Notes: generated by a model not told the origin, from the sequence alone. DNA of 50,594 nt from Alicycliphilus sp. (GCA_018054745.1 JAGPIX010000004.1:1-50594), one strand, 5' to 3'. Counted from the stretch's first letter, positions 9,551 to 19,012 are shown. Translations and numbers: made by a program.

Positions 9551-11112
9551 GTCGTTTTTTTCGCGGCATCAGCATCGTCTGGGTGGTGTTGCGCTATGGG
9601 CTCGATGAGCTGGTGCTGTCCAGCTTCCAGCACCCGTGGCTGCGCGCGCTCACGCGCATCATCACCATAGGCCGCAGCTTGGACGCCCCGCGCGGCCAGC
9701 GCCTGCGCGAGGCGCTGGAGAGCCTGGGGCCGATCTTCGTCAAGTTCGGCCAGGTGCTGTCCACCCGGCGCGACCTGATGCCCCCCGACATCGCCGACGA
9801 ACTGGCGCTGCTGCAGGATCGCGTGCCGCCATTCGATCCCGACATTGCCATTGCCACCATAGAGCGCTCGTTTCGCCGCCCCCTGGGCGAAATCTTTGTG
9901 TCCTTCGAGCGCGAGCCCGTGGCCAGCGCCTCCATCGCCCAGGTGCATTTCGCGGTGATCCGCGACCGTGATGGGCGCGAGCGCGACGTGGCCGTGAAGG
10001 TGCTGCGCCCCAACATGCTGCCGGTGATCGACAAGGATCTGGCGCTGATGCGCATGATGGCCGGCTGGGTGGAGAGCCTGTCGGCGGACGGCAAGCGCCT
10101 CAAGCCCCGCGAGGTGGTGGCCGAGTTCGACAACTACCTGCACGACGAGCTGGACCTGGTGCGCGAGGCGGCCAATGCCGCCCAGCTGCGGCGCAACATG
10201 GAGGGGCTGGACCTGGTGCTCATCCCCGAGATTTTTTGGGATTTCTGCCATGCCGACGTGGCCGTGATGGAGCGCATGAATGGCGTGCCCATCAGCCAGG
10301 TTGATCGCCTGCGCGCCGCCGGTGTCGATATCCCAAAACTGGCACGCGACGGCGTGACCATCTTCTTCACCCAGGTGTTCCGCGACGGCTTCTTCCATGC
10401 CGACATGCACCCGGGCAACATCCAGGTCAGCCTGGATGGCAGCAGCTTTGGCCGCTATATCTCGCTCGATTTCGGCATCGTCGGCACGCTCACCGAGTTC
10501 GACAAGGAGTACCTGGCGCAGAACTTCACGGCCTTCTTCAGGCGCGATTACAAGCGCGTGGCCGAGCTGCACATCGAAAGCGGCTGGGTGCCTGCGAGCA
10601 CGCGCGTGAACGAGCTGGAGGCGGCGATACGCACCGTGTGCGAACCGTATTTCGACCGCCCGCTGAAGGAGATCTCGCTGGGCATGGTGCTATTGCGCCT
10701 GTTCCAGACCTCGCGGCGCTTCCAGGTGGAGATCCAGCCGCAGCTGGTGCTGCTGCAGAAAACCCTGCTCAACATCGAGGGCCTGGGCCGCCAGCTCGAC
10801 CCCGACCTGGACTTGTGGAGCACGGCCAAGCCCTTCCTGGAGAAGTGGATGCTGGACCAGCTGGGCCCGCAGCGCCTGTGGCGCGAGCTCAAGGCCGAGG
10901 CGCCGCATTACGCCAAGATCCTGCCCGACCTGCCGCGTCTGCTGCACGACTATCTGCGCCAGCGCCCGCATGACAGCCGCGCCGACCTGCAGGCGCTGCT
11001 GGCCGCGCAGCAGCGCACCAACCGGCTGCTGCAAGGCATCATCTACGGCGCCCTGGGCTTTGTGCTCGGCCTGCTGGCGATGCAGCTGGTGGTGCGCGTA
11101 CACCTTTTCTGA
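9547..11112 (+). CDS. ubiB: ubiquinone biosynthesis regulatory kinase-like protein
   Basis: 521-residue ABC1/ADCK/UbiB family protein, an atypical kinase-like ATPase needed for aerobic ubiquinone synthesis at the inner membrane. The family signature [20 protein letters not shown] (KxGQ) is present near residue 65. The ASIAQVH loop replaces a normal glycine-rich loop, and the catalytic segment [11 protein letters not shown] is followed by [10 protein letters not shown] (the DFG equivalent). The C-terminus has one or two membrane helices ([20 protein letters not shown]). It is translationally coupled to ubiJ by a 4-base overlap. Length is close to the E. coli protein (546 aa). Confidence 0.97.
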   Translation: MSRFFRGISIVWVVLRYGLDELVLSSFQHPWLRALTRIITIGRSLDAPRGQRLREALESLGPIFVKFGQVLSTRRDLMPPDIADELALLQDRVPPFDPDIAIATIERSFRRPLGEIFVSFEREPVASASIAQVHFAVIRDRDGRERDVAVKVLRPNMLPVIDKDLALMRMMAGWVESLSADGKRLKPREVVAEFDNYLHDELDLVREAANAAQLRRNMEGLDLVLIPEIFWDFCHADVAVMERMNGVPISQVDRLRAAGVDIPKLARDGVTIFFTQVFRDGFFHADMHPGNIQVSLDGSSFGRYISLDFGIVGTLTEFDKEYLAQNFTAFFRRDYKRVAELHIESGWVPASTRVNELEAAIRTVCEPYFDRPLKEISLGMVLLRLFQTSRRFQVEIQPQLVLLQKTLLNIEGLGRQLDPDLDLWSTAKPFLEKWMLDQLGPQRLWRELKAEAPHYAKILPDLPRLLHDYLRQRPHDSRADLQALLAAQQRTNRLLQGIIYGALGFVLGLLAMQLVVRVHLF

Positions 11113-11150
11113 ACCACTCCCCATCCATTTTTTCCTCCAGGAGCTTCAAC

Positions 11151-12602
11151 GTGTTGATCTTCATGGTGATTGCCTACCTGTTCGTCACCATCGGCATCGG
11201 CCTGTGGGCCGCACAGCGGGTGAAGAACACGGCCGACTTCGCGATTGCCGGGCGCAACCTGCCCATGTACATGATCATCACCACCACGTTTGCCACGTGG
11301 TTCGGTTCGGAGATCGTGCTGGGCGTGCCCGCCAAGTTCATCCAGGGCGGGTTGAATGCCGTGGTCGAGGATCCGTTCGGCGCCGGCATGTGCCTGATCC
11401 TGGTGGGCCTGTTCTTCGCGGCCAAGCTCTACCGCATGACGCTGCTGACCATCAGCGACTATTACCGCGAGCGCTATGGCCGGGTGGTGGAGATCATCTG
11501 CTCGCTGATCATCATGCTCAGCTACCTGGGCTGGGTGTCGGCCCAGGTCACGGCGCTGGGGCTGGTGTTCAACCTGCTCTCGGGTGGCTCGCTCAGCATT
11601 CCCTGGGGCATGACCATAGGCGTGCTGTCCATTCTGGTCTATACCCTCTGGGGCGGCATGTGGTCGGTGGCCGTCACGGACTTCATCCAGATGATCATCC
11701 TGGTGCTGGGCCTGGTGATCCTGTCCTGGTTTGCTGCCGACATGGCCGGCGGCGCCGGCAAGGTGGTGGATCTGATCACCAGCCGCGACATGCTGCGTTT
11801 CTGGCCCGAGCCGACCTGGCATGAGATGCTGTTTTTCTTCGGTGCCGCCATCACCATGATGCTGGGCTCGATTCCGCAGCAGGACGTGTTTCAGCGCGTG
11901 ATGTCGGCCAACACCGAAAAGGCCGCCACGCATGGCACGGTGATCGGTGGCTCGGCCTACATCCTGTTCGCCTTCGTGCCCATGTTCCTGGTGGCCAGCG
12001 CCCTGCTCATCATGCCCGAGCAGGCCGCCGAGCTGCTGCAGGAGGATCCGCAAAAGGTGCTGCCCACCCTGGTCATGACGCGCATGCCGCTGGTCATGCA
12101 GGTACTGTTCTTCGGCGCGCTGCTCTCGGCCATCAAGTCCTGCGCCTCGGCCACGTTGCTGGCCCCTAGCGTCACCTTTACCGAGAACATCTGGCGCCAG
12201 TTCCGCCCCGAGCACATCAGCGACCGCGAAAAGCTGCTCACCATGCGCATCAGCGTGCTGGTCTTTGCCGCGGGCGTGCTGGTCTACTCCATCAAGATGG
12301 AGGGCACGCCGATTTATGAGCTGGTGTCCAGCGCCTACCAGGTGCCGCTGGTGGGGGCCTTTGTCCCGCTGGTGTTCGGCCTGTACTGGAAGCGTGCCAA
12401 CACCCAGGGCGCGGTCTGCGCCGTGGTGCTGGGCATTGGCGTGTGGGTGGTGTTCATGCTCACGCCCGCGCTGCACGAGGCCTTTCCGCAGCAGCTGGCG
12501 GGCCTGTTGTCCGCGGTGTTCGGCATGGTGGCTGGTTCGCTGGCCCCGCAGATGGTGCGCAATACACGCGCGCCCCACCACCGCGTGGTGGGGGTGGAGT
12601 AG
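11151..12602 (+). CDS. sodium:solute symporter (SSS family)
   Basis: 483-residue, strongly hydrophobic transporter with about 13 membrane spans. It uses a GTG start (11151) placed 8 bases after a clear AGGAG. SSS features seen: WAAQRVKNTADFAIAGRNLP near the N-terminus, FATWFGSEIVLG in the first core helices, TLWGGMWSVAVTDFIQM and GSIPQQDVFQRVMSANTEK. The last two are typical of the proline/pantothenate/solute symporter class. The substrate cannot be read from the sequence and the neighbours do not give it. It is 38 bases after ubiB and could be co-transcribed. Confidence 0.88.
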   Translation: MLIFMVIAYLFVTIGIGLWAAQRVKNTADFAIAGRNLPMYMIITTTFATWFGSEIVLGVPAKFIQGGLNAVVEDPFGAGMCLILVGLFFAAKLYRMTLLTISDYYRERYGRVVEIICSLIIMLSYLGWVSAQVTALGLVFNLLSGGSLSIPWGMTIGVLSILVYTLWGGMWSVAVTDFIQMIILVLGLVILSWFAADMAGGAGKVVDLITSRDMLRFWPEPTWHEMLFFFGAAITMMLGSIPQQDVFQRVMSANTEKAATHGTVIGGSAYILFAFVPMFLVASALLIMPEQAAELLQEDPQKVLPTLVMTRMPLVMQVLFFGALLSAIKSCASATLLAPSVTFTENIWRQFRPEHISDREKLLTMRISVLVFAAGVLVYSIKMEGTPIYELVSSAYQVPLVGAFVPLVFGLYWKRANTQGAVCAVVLGIGVWVVFMLTPALHEAFPQQLAGLLSAVFGMVAGSLAPQMVRNTRAPHHRVVGVE

Positions 12603-12632
12603 GGCGCGCCAGCTGTCTGCTGCGCGCCTACC

Positions 12633-12638
12633 TATAAT
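12633..12638 (+). promoter_or_regulatory. possible -10 element upstream of the FmdB-type gene
   Basis: An exact TATAAT, 35 bases before ATG 12673, in the 70-base gap after the symporter. No good -35 hexamer is seen at 16-18 bases upstream, so this is a candidate only. It would start the FmdB-DUF502 transcript. Confidence 0.4.
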
Positions 12639-12672
12639 CAAAAGCTTTGCACATTTTTCGCGCTACTTCGCA

Positions 12673-12957
12673 ATGCCTATTTACGCCTACCAATGCGGCA
12701 CCTGTGGCCATGCCAAGGACGTGCTGCAAAAGATGTCCGATGCGCCCCTGACCGACTGCCCCGCCTGCGGCGCGCAGACCTTCACCAAGCAGCTGACGGC
12801 CGCCGGCTTTCAGCTCAAGGGCTCGGGCTGGTATGTGACCGACTTCCGCGGCGGCGCCGGTGGCACTGCGGCGGCCGCTCCAGCAGCTCCGGATGCTCCT
12901 AAAAAAGAAGCTGTTAGCGCTGCACCAGCAAGCGCTCCAGCCAGTTCTGACGCATAA
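12673..12957 (+). CDS. FmdB-type zinc-ribbon protein
   Basis: 94-residue small protein. The first ~45 residues are the FmdB/CxxC_CXXC_SSSS ribbon: MPIYAYQCGTCGH with Cys8 and Cys11, then DCPACG with Cys29 and Cys32, four ligands for one zinc. FTKQLTAAGFQLKGSGWYVTDF follows, as usual in the family. FmdB was named as a putative regulator of formamidase/amidase genes, but most copies have no known role. In Burkholderiales it commonly precedes DUF502 and aspS, as here. The Ala/Pro/Ser tail from about 72 onward is encoded by a copy of the dispersed repeat (see 12899-12950). Confidence 0.9.
   Translation: MPIYAYQCGTCGHAKDVLQKMSDAPLTDCPACGAQTFTKQLTAAGFQLKGSGWYVTDFRGGAGGTAAAAPAAPDAPKKEAVSAAPASAPASSDA
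12899..12950 (+). repeat. dispersed palindromic repeat, copy 3, inside the FmdB-type coding region
   Basis: Reads aaaaaagaagctgttagcgc then tgcaccagcaagcgctccag. It keeps the AGCTGTTAGCGCT left arm and AAGCGCTCCAG right arm of the family. It is translated in frame as PKKEAVSAAPASAPA near the C-terminus of the zinc-ribbon protein. Confidence 0.7.
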
Positions 12958-12971
12958 GGCTGAACATCTTC

Positions 12972-13595
12972 ATGGCTGCACTGCGCAAATGGCTGTTCAC
13001 GGGCCTGCTGGTCATCGTGCCCGGCGTCATCACCGCCTGGGTGCTGACCTGGATAGTGAGCACGCTCGATCAGACGCTGACCATCCTGCCCGGGGCCTGG
13101 CACCCGGATCGGTTGCTGGGCTTTCACATTCCCGGCTTTGGCGTGCTGCTCACGCTGGCCATCCTGCTCATCGTGGGCGCCTTTGCCAGCAACTTCGCCG
13201 GGCGCAAGCTGGTGTCGCTGGGCGACAGTCTGGTGACGCGCATTCCGGTGGTGCGCTCCATCTACTCCAGCGTCAAGCAGGTGTCGGACACGCTGTTTTC
13301 CGAGAGCGGCAACGCCTTTCGCACCGCCGTGCTGGTGCAGTGGCCGCGCGATGGCGTGTGGACGGTGGCCTTCATCACCGGCCAGCCCAGCGGCGAGGTG
13401 GCAGGCTATCTGCGCGATGAATTCGTCAGTGTCTATGTGCCCACCACGCCCAACCCGACCAGCGGCTACTTCGTGCTCATGCGCAAGAGCGACTGCGTGG
13501 AGCTGGACATGAGCATTGACGCGGCGCTGAAATACATCGTCTCCATGGGTGTGGTGGCCCCGCCCGATCCGGTAGCGCTGGAAGCTGCGAAGTAA
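12972..13595 (+). CDS. DUF502 family membrane protein
   Basis: 207 residues with two N-terminal membrane spans (about 8-28, [20 protein letters not shown]; about 55-77, [19 protein letters not shown]). A conserved soluble domain follows, with [29 protein letters not shown] and [17 protein letters not shown], all typical DUF502 phrases. Plant homologues (LCV-like) also carry the domain; the bacterial role is unknown. It starts 14 bases after the FmdB-type gene and is probably co-transcribed with it and perhaps with aspS. Confidence 0.9.
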   Translation: MAALRKWLFTGLLVIVPGVITAWVLTWIVSTLDQTLTILPGAWHPDRLLGFHIPGFGVLLTLAILLIVGAFASNFAGRKLVSLGDSLVTRIPVVRSIYSSVKQVSDTLFSESGNAFRTAVLVQWPRDGVWTVAFITGQPSGEVAGYLRDEFVSVYVPTTPNPTSGYFVLMRKSDCVELDMSIDAALKYIVSMGVVAPPDPVALEAAK

Positions 13596-13664
13596 GACAA
13601 ACCAAGGTTGCGCGCTCCCGGGTGCCCGTTCATCGGCGGCGCGCAGAAAGACAACCCAACACAA

Positions 13665-13681
13665 GCGCCCCACGAGGGCGC
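13665..13681 (+). promoter_or_regulatory. hairpin directly before the aspS ribosome site
   Basis: GCGCCC-CACGA-GGGCGC is a 6-bp perfect stem ending one base before AGGAAG, the likely aspS ribosome-binding site. It may affect access to that site or protect the 5' end. It has no T run, so it is not a classical terminator. Confidence 0.4.
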
Positions 13682-13698
13682 AGGAAGCTGAACCCATC

Positions 13699-15507
13699 AT
13701 GGCCATGCGCTCTGAATACTGCGGTCTTGTGACCGAAGCCCTCCTGGGCCAAACCGTCAGCCTGTGCGGCTGGGTGAACCGCCGCCGCGACCATGGCGGC
13801 GTGATCTTCATCGACCTGCGCGACCGCGAAGGCTATGTACAGGTGGTCTGCGACCCGGATCGCGCCGAGATGTTCAAGGTGGCCGAGGACATCCGCGGCG
13901 AGTTCTGCGTGCGCGTCGTGGGCCTGGTGCGCGCGCGTCCCGCCGGCACCACCAACGACAAGCTCAAAAGCGGCCAGATCGAGGTGCTGTGCCACGAGCT
14001 GACGGTGCTCAACGCCTCTGTCACGCCGCCCTTCCAGATGGACGACGACAACCTGTCGGAGACCACGCGCCTGACGCACCGCGTGATGGACCTGCGCCGC
14101 CCGGCCATGCAGAAGAATCTGATGCTGCGCTACAAAACGGCCATCCAGGTGCGCAACTACCTCGACAAGCTGGGCTTCATCGACATCGAAACTCCCATGC
14201 TGGGCAAGAGCACGCCCGAGGGCGCGCGCGACTACCTGGTCCCGAGCCGCGTGCACGACGGCCAGTTCTTCGCCCTGCCGCAGTCGCCCCAGCTGTACAA
14301 GCAGATGCTGATGGTGGCCGGCTACGACCGCTACTACCAGATCACCAAGTGCTTCCGCGACGAAGACCTGCGCGCCGACCGCCAGCCCGAGTTCACGCAG
14401 ATCGACTGTGAGACTTCCTTCCTGGGCGAAGAAGAGATCCGCGCCATCTTCCAGCAGATGATCAAGGAAGTGTTCCAGACGCAGCTGAATGTCGATCTGG
14501 GCGAGTTCCCCATCATGGCCTACCAGGAGGCCATGGCACGTTTTGGCTCCGACAAGCCGGATCTGCGCGTCAAGCTTGAGTTCACCGAACTCACCGACGT
14601 GATGAGGGACGTGGACTTCAAGGTCTTCTCCGGCGCTGCCAACATGGCGGGCGGCCGCGTGGTGGCGCTGCGCGTGCCCCATGGTTCCGTCGAGAACGGC
14701 GGCATCAGCCGCGGCGAGATCGACCAGTACACCGAGTTCGTGAAGATCTACGGCGCCAAGGGCCTGGCCTATATCCGCGTCAATGAGCTGGCCAAGGGGC
14801 GCGACGGCCTGCAGTCGCCCATCGTCAAGAACATCCACGACGCCGCCCTGGCCGAGGTGCTCAAGCGTAGCGGCGCGCAGGACGGCGACCTGATCTTCTT
14901 CGGCGCCGACAAGGCAAAGATCGTCAATGACGCCATCGGCGCGCTGCGCCTGAAAATTGGCCACAGCGAATTCGGCAAGAAGCACGGCCTGTTCGAGGAT
15001 CGATGGGCGCCGCTGTGGGTGGTGGACTTCCCCATGTTCGAGCACGACGAGGAAGACAACCGCTGGGTGGCCGTGCACCACCCCTTCACCGCCCCCAAGG
15101 ACGGTCACGAAGACCTGATGGACACCGACCCGGCCAAGTGCATCGCCAAGGCTTACGACATGGTGCTGAACGGCTGGGAGCTGGGCGGCGGCTCGGTGCG
15201 TATCCACCGCGCCGAGGTGCAGGCCAAGGTATTCGCCGCCCTGCATATCACCCCCGAGGATCAGCGCGCCAAGTTCGGCTACCTGCTCGACGCCCTGCAG
15301 TACGGCGCGCCCCCGCATGGCGGCCTGGCCTTTGGCCTGGATCGTTTGATCACGCTGATGACCGGCGCCGAATCCATCCGCGACGTGATCGCCTTCCCCA
15401 AGACCCAGCGTGCGCAGGATCTGCTGACCCAGGCGCCGTCGCCGGTGGATGAGAAGCAGCTGCGCGAGCTGCATATCCGCCTGCGTAACCCGGCGGTCGT
15501 AGGCTGA
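13699..15507 (+). CDS. aspS: aspartyl-tRNA synthetase, probably non-discriminating (Asp/Asn)
   Basis: Class II synthetase, 602 residues, that charges tRNA-Asp with aspartate. N-terminal OB-fold anticodon-binding domain (about 1-110), then the class II core with [18 protein letters not shown] (motif 2) and [15 protein letters not shown] (motif 3), with a bacterial GAD insertion between. The loop [15 protein letters not shown] carries His at residue 32; this position is His in non-discriminating bacterial AspRS, and Leu/Met-like in discriminating ones. That would fit a GatCAB-dependent route to Asn-tRNA, which cannot be checked here. A second in-frame ATG (13705) is possible. A strong terminator follows. 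Confidence 0.97.
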   Translation: MAMRSEYCGLVTEALLGQTVSLCGWVNRRRDHGGVIFIDLRDREGYVQVVCDPDRAEMFKVAEDIRGEFCVRVVGLVRARPAGTTNDKLKSGQIEVLCHELTVLNASVTPPFQMDDDNLSETTRLTHRVMDLRRPAMQKNLMLRYKTAIQVRNYLDKLGFIDIETPMLGKSTPEGARDYLVPSRVHDGQFFALPQSPQLYKQMLMVAGYDRYYQITKCFRDEDLRADRQPEFTQIDCETSFLGEEEIRAIFQQMIKEVFQTQLNVDLGEFPIMAYQEAMARFGSDKPDLRVKLEFTELTDVMRDVDFKVFSGAANMAGGRVVALRVPHGSVENGGISRGEIDQYTEFVKIYGAKGLAYIRVNELAKGRDGLQSPIVKNIHDAALAEVLKRSGAQDGDLIFFGADKAKIVNDAIGALRLKIGHSEFGKKHGLFEDRWAPLWVVDFPMFEHDEEDNRWVAVHHPFTAPKDGHEDLMDTDPAKCIAKAYDMVLNGWELGGGSVRIHRAEVQAKVFAALHITPEDQRAKFGYLLDALQYGAPPHGGLAFGLDRLITLMTGAESIRDVIAFPKTQRAQDLLTQAPSPVDEKQLRELHIRLRNPAVVG

Positions 15508-15540
15508 GCATTGCCGTGGGCCGTGTTGCCCGCCGGATCA

Positions 15541-15569
15541 AAAGGGCGCCTCAAACGGGCGCCCTTTTT
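15541..15569 (+). terminator. rho-independent terminator of aspS
   Basis: AAAGGGCGCC-TCAAACG-GGCGCCCTTTTT: a 10-bp GC-rich stem with a T run. With A residues on the left arm it may also serve the convergent gene that ends at 15573. Confidence 0.9.
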
Positions 15570-15572
15570 GCA

Positions 15573-16157
15573 TCATGGCGACCCGCCGAGCAGGGCCTCC
15601 TTGAGTTTCCAGTCGGCGGGGGCAGGGCCAAACCAGATCGACATCAGGGCGCGGAAAAAAGCCGCATCCCTGGAAGGTTCGCCTTGCTGCCTGCCTTTGA
15701 CCCAGATGCTCAGGCCCTTTGCAGGATCCCACTCGACGGAACACACGTCGCCGGGGGAGAACGATTGATGCAGTGCAAAATATTCACTGATCTTCACCAT
15801 ACCCGGGATGATCTGGGGAAATTCCTGCCGGCTGACGTTGTCTTCAATCCCTTGCGTCAACATCTTGCCAAAATCCGACGACTTGACCTCCCGCATAAAC
15901 GTCATGCTGAGGCGCTTGGGGCCTGGGGCAGCAATCAGCTCATCGAGTGATTTGATTGGCTTGCTGGCGTAAAGGCTGCCGACATAAACCTTGAAAGGGC
16001 CTTTGAATCGGATTCCCGCGCCATTCAGCCGGAGCTCCGACCCGGCGACGATGGCCGTCTCCTGCACCTGCACGCCGGCAATCGCGACGGCCGACCAGGC
16101 CGGGGCTCCCCAGCACAGGGAGCCAAGTAGACAGAGGATTTGCAATGTTTTGCGCAT
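15573..16157 (-). CDS. periplasmic chalcone-isomerase-like protein
   Basis: 194 residues from ATG 16155-16157. The signal peptide is MRKTLQILCLLGSLCWGAPAWSA, with cleavage after AWSA. The mature domain has the bacterial chalcone-isomerase-like features: LRLNGAGIRFKGPFKVYVGSLYA, KRLSMTFMREVKSSDFGKML and SIWFGPAPADWKLKEALLG. These bacterial proteins share the fold with plant chalcone isomerase but no enzyme activity is established for them; a lipid or other hydrophobic ligand is plausible. It is convergent with aspS and isolated. The longer open frame (to 16667) is not used because the signal peptide defines the start. Confidence 0.85.
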   Translation of the reverse strand: MRKTLQILCLLGSLCWGAPAWSAVAIAGVQVQETAIVAGSELRLNGAGIRFKGPFKVYVGSLYASKPIKSLDELIAAPGPKRLSMTFMREVKSSDFGKMLTQGIEDNVSRQEFPQIIPGMVKISEYFALHQSFSPGDVCSVEWDPAKGLSIWVKGRQQGEPSRDAAFFRALMSIWFGPAPADWKLKEALLGGSP

Positions 16158-16485
16158 GACTGACTCTGAAAAGAACGACCGTTCACTTATGAAACAAATT
16201 GTGCCGAATTCTATGGCAAGTACTTTCAGGGTTTGTACTGGGCGATTTGCCGCTGGAGGCGTGACAGCCCCACTGGTTGCGTGGCCGCTACTCCATTGGT
16301 GCTCCGTCCTTGGCGTGGCAGGCGAGTCGGTGCAGAGGCTGCGGCATCCGGCTGCATTTGTGCTGGCGCGCCTGCCGAGAGTGCCCTCCGGTGCGCCGAC
16401 CCATGGTTTGGCAAGACTCCTGCAGACCACGGCTGTTATCCACTGCGGGTGCTGAGGCGAACGATTCAGATTCGCCACCACAACC
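16158..16485. other. intergenic region between chalcone-isomerase-like gene and nudB
   Basis: A 328-base divergent spacer that must contain promoters for both sides. The left part is AT-rich (around 16180-16215), the rest GC-rich. Short open frames on both strands here have no recognisable domain and no well-placed ribosome site, so I do not call a gene. No repeat of the dispersed families is seen. Confidence 0.5.
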
Positions 16486-16941
16486 ATGGCATACAAAATC
16501 CCCGAGTCGGTGTTGGTGGTCATCCACACCCCCGACCTGCAGGTGCTGCTGATCCGCCGCGCCGATGCGGCCGAGGATTTCTGGCAGTCCGTCACCGGCA
16601 GCAAGGACAGGCCGGATGAAGCCCTCACCACCACGGCCGCGCGCGAGGTGCGGGAGGAGACAGGCATTGACGCCGGCGCCCCCGGCTGCCGGCTGCGCGA
16701 CTGGGGGCTGGAGAATGTTTACGCCATTTACCCGCAGTGGCAGCACCGCTACGCCCCTGGCGTGTGGCGGAACACCGAGCATGTCTTTGGCCTGCAGGTA
16801 CCGCAGGGCACACCGGTGGTCTTGAATCCGCGCGAACATACGGCATATGCTTGGCTGAATTGGCGCGCGGCGGCGGATCGCTGTTTCTCGCCCTCGAATG
16901 CCGAGGCCATACTCTGGCTGCCCCGATTTGCTGCACGATGA
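16486..16941 (+). CDS. nudB: dihydroneopterin triphosphate diphosphatase (Nudix)
   Basis: 151-residue Nudix hydrolase that removes pyrophosphate from dihydroneopterin triphosphate in tetrahydrofolate synthesis. The Nudix box is the E. coli NudB type: FWQSVTGSKDRPDEALTTTA then AREVREETGID. The NudB-specific HRYAPGVWRNTEHVF is also there, as is AYAWLNW near the end. The stop overlaps the next ATG by 4 bases. folE, which makes the precursor of its substrate, is 2.1 kb downstream on the same strand. Confidence 0.93.
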   Translation: MAYKIPESVLVVIHTPDLQVLLIRRADAAEDFWQSVTGSKDRPDEALTTTAAREVREETGIDAGAPGCRLRDWGLENVYAIYPQWQHRYAPGVWRNTEHVFGLQVPQGTPVVLNPREHTAYAWLNWRAAADRCFSPSNAEAILWLPRFAAR

Positions 16942-17708
16942 CTGCTTTTGCCATTTCAGAACTGCCTGCCGAGTATTCCGGCATCCTGCGCGTGGCCACC
17001 TACAACATCCACAAGGGTGTGCAGGGCCTGGGCCCGGCGCGCCGGCTGGAGATCCACAACCTGGGCCTGGCGGTGGAGCAGCTCGATGCCGACATCGTCT
17101 GCCTGCAGGAGGTGCGCCGGCTCAACCACAAAGAGGCGGCGTACTTTCGGCGCTGGCCGCGCGTGCCGCAGGCCGAGTACCTGGCGCCCGAAGGGTATGA
17201 CGCGGTCTATCGCACCAATGCCTGGACACGCCATGGCGAGCATGGCAACGCGCTGCTGTCGCGCTGGCCGGTGATTGGCCATCAGCACGAAGATATTTCC
17301 GACCACCGCTTCGAGCAGCGCGGGCTGTTGCATGTCGAGGTGGAGGTGCAGGGCCGGCGCGTGCATGCCATCGTCGTGCACCTGGGGCTGATTCCGGGCA
17401 GCCGCGTGCGCCAGGTGGCCCAGCTGCAGCGCTTCATCGAGCGCGAAGTGCCCGCCGGCGCCCCGCTGGTCGTGGCCGGCGACTTCAACGACTGGGGCCT
17501 GCAGATCAAGCGCATGCTGGCGGGTTTTGGCCTGCACGAGTACGACGATGCGGCCCGCACCTTCACCTACCCGGCGCGCCTGCCCATCGTGCAGCTCGAT
17601 CATGTCTATGTGCGTGGCCTCACGCCGCTGGGCCTGCAGGTACCGCGCGGACGCATCTGGTGGCGCATGTCGGACCACCTGCCGCTGATCGCCGAATTCC
17701 GGCTCTGA
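16938..17708 (+). CDS. endonuclease/exonuclease/phosphatase (EEP) family protein
   Basis: 256 residues from ATG 16938, which overlaps the nudB stop (ATGA). EEP motifs in order: RVATYNIHKGVQG (Asn), DIVCLQEVRR (metal-binding Glu), VVHLGLIPGSR, VVAGDFNDWG (Asp-x-Asn), QLDHVYVRG and MSDHLPLIAEFRL (final Asp-His). All catalytic positions of the fold are present. No signal peptide. EEP proteins next to ClsB-type cardiolipin synthases are frequent in Burkholderiales; a phosphodiesterase or phosphatase role in lipid or nucleotide turnover is possible, substrate unknown. Confidence 0.88.
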   Translation: MTAFAISELPAEYSGILRVATYNIHKGVQGLGPARRLEIHNLGLAVEQLDADIVCLQEVRRLNHKEAAYFRRWPRVPQAEYLAPEGYDAVYRTNAWTRHGEHGNALLSRWPVIGHQHEDISDHRFEQRGLLHVEVEVQGRRVHAIVVHLGLIPGSRVRQVAQLQRFIEREVPAGAPLVVAGDFNDWGLQIKRMLAGFGLHEYDDAARTFTYPARLPIVQLDHVYVRGLTPLGLQVPRGRIWWRMSDHLPLIAEFRL

Positions 17709-17717
17709 CCGCACCCT

Positions 17718-18947
17718 ATGGTCACCCCGACGCGCCCGACCAAGCCAGCCACAGACCACCAGATCCAGCTGCTCGAAGGGGCGCGGGAGTTCTTTCCGGC
17801 CCTGATCACCGAGATGGATGCGGCCCTGTCCGACATCCAGTTCGAGACCTATATCTTTGATTGCACCGGCACGGGCGCCGACGTGGCCGAGGCGCTGATG
17901 CGCGCCGCCGCGCGTGGCGTGCGCGTGCACCTGGTGGTCGATGGCGTGGGCACGGGCCGTCTGCCCGAGCCCTGGCGCACGCGATTGCGCTCGGCCGGCG
18001 TGCGCATCGAGGTGTATTCACCGCTGGGGCCGCTGGGCCTGCTGCTGCCCAGGCGCTGGCGGCGCCTGCACCGCAAGCTGTGCGTGATCGACGGCTGCGT
18101 GCTGTTCTGCGGTGGCATCAATGTGCTGGACGACTTTTACGACCCCAACCACGGGCCGTTGGCCGCGCCGCGCTTTGACTTTGCCGTGCGCGCCGTGGGC
18201 AGCCTGGTGCAGCATGCCAGCGACACCATGGAGCAGTTGTGGTGGCGCATGCGCGCTGTGAGTGATGTGCGCCACCGCCGCCTGTCGCTGGCGCTGGCCG
18301 ACATGCGAGCGGCCAGCGCGGCGCGCCTGGCCATCAAGCGCGCACAAAGCCAGCGCCGCGGCATGCGTGCCGCCCTGCTGTTGCGCGACAACGTGTTGCA
18401 CCGCACCAGCATAGAGCGCGCCTACCTGCGCGCCATCGCCCAGGCGCGGCGCGAGGTGATCATCGCCAACGCCTACTTCATGCCCGGCGGCAAGCTGCGC
18501 CGGGCCCTGATATTGGCCGCGCGCCGTGGCGTGCGCGTGCAGCTGCTGCTGCAGGGGCGCTACGAATATTTCATGCAATACCACGCCGCGCGTCCCGTCT
18601 ACGGCGCGCTGCTGGCCGCGGGCGTGGAGATCTACGAATACGAGTCCAGCTTCCTGCACGCCAAGGTGGCCGTGGTGGACGCGCAGGGCCGGCGCGCCTG
18701 GGCCACGGTGGGTTCGAGCAACCTGGATCCGCTGTCGCTGCTGCTGGCGCGTGAGGCCAACGTGGTGGTGCGCGACGCGGCCTTTGCCCAGCAGCTGCAT
18801 GCGCGCCTGGTGCGCGCGCGCGACGCGGGCGGGCGGCCGCTTGATCCGCACGAGTACGCGGCCCGCCCTTGGCGCGAGCGGGTGCTCGACCGCGTCGCCT
18901 TCGGCCTGATGCGCGCGGCGCTGTGGGTTACGGGCAATCGCTATTGA
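17718..18947 (+). CDS. clsB: cardiolipin synthase B (phospholipase D family)
   Basis: 409-residue PLD-superfamily enzyme that condenses phosphatidylglycerol into cardiolipin at the membrane. Both HKD motifs are intact: HRKLCVIDG (His118, Lys120, Asp125) and HAKVAVVDA (His314, Lys316, Asp321), the latter followed by GSSNLDPLSL. There is no N-terminal membrane anchor, which agrees with the ClsB rather than the ClsA type. It begins 9 bases after the EEP gene, so nudB-EEP-clsB look like one operon. The C-terminal FGLMRAALWVTG may be a membrane-associating helix. Confidence 0.9.
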   Translation: MVTPTRPTKPATDHQIQLLEGAREFFPALITEMDAALSDIQFETYIFDCTGTGADVAEALMRAAARGVRVHLVVDGVGTGRLPEPWRTRLRSAGVRIEVYSPLGPLGLLLPRRWRRLHRKLCVIDGCVLFCGGINVLDDFYDPNHGPLAAPRFDFAVRAVGSLVQHASDTMEQLWWRMRAVSDVRHRRLSLALADMRAASAARLAIKRAQSQRRGMRAALLLRDNVLHRTSIERAYLRAIAQARREVIIANAYFMPGGKLRRALILAARRGVRVQLLLQGRYEYFMQYHAARPVYGALLAAGVEIYEYESSFLHAKVAVVDAQGRRAWATVGSSNLDPLSLLLAREANVVVRDAAFAQQLHARLVRARDAGGRPLDPHEYAARPWRERVLDRVAFGLMRAALWVTGNRY

Positions 18948-18954
18948 GCTATTG

Positions 18955-19012
18955 TTTACATAGCTGCCAGCGCTTGTTGGATAAGCGTTAGGGGCATAAA
19001 TCAAGCATAAAA
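18955..19012 (+). repeat. dispersed palindromic intergenic repeat, copy 4
   Basis: tgtttacatagctgccagcg then cttgttggataagcgttagg and gcataaatcaagc. A close match to the copy at 22666. It separates clsB from folE and may end or attenuate the upstream transcript. Confidence 0.8.

Noticed and set aside
13630-15474. 600-codon minus-strand frame opposite aspS
   Set aside because: Antisense of a highly conserved synthetase; no domain and His/Gly/Leu-rich shadow composition.
16226-16414. 62-codon minus-strand frame in the nudB upstream gap
   Set aside because: It begins with TTG only 2 bases after an AGGAG, too close for a working site, and has no recognisable domain.
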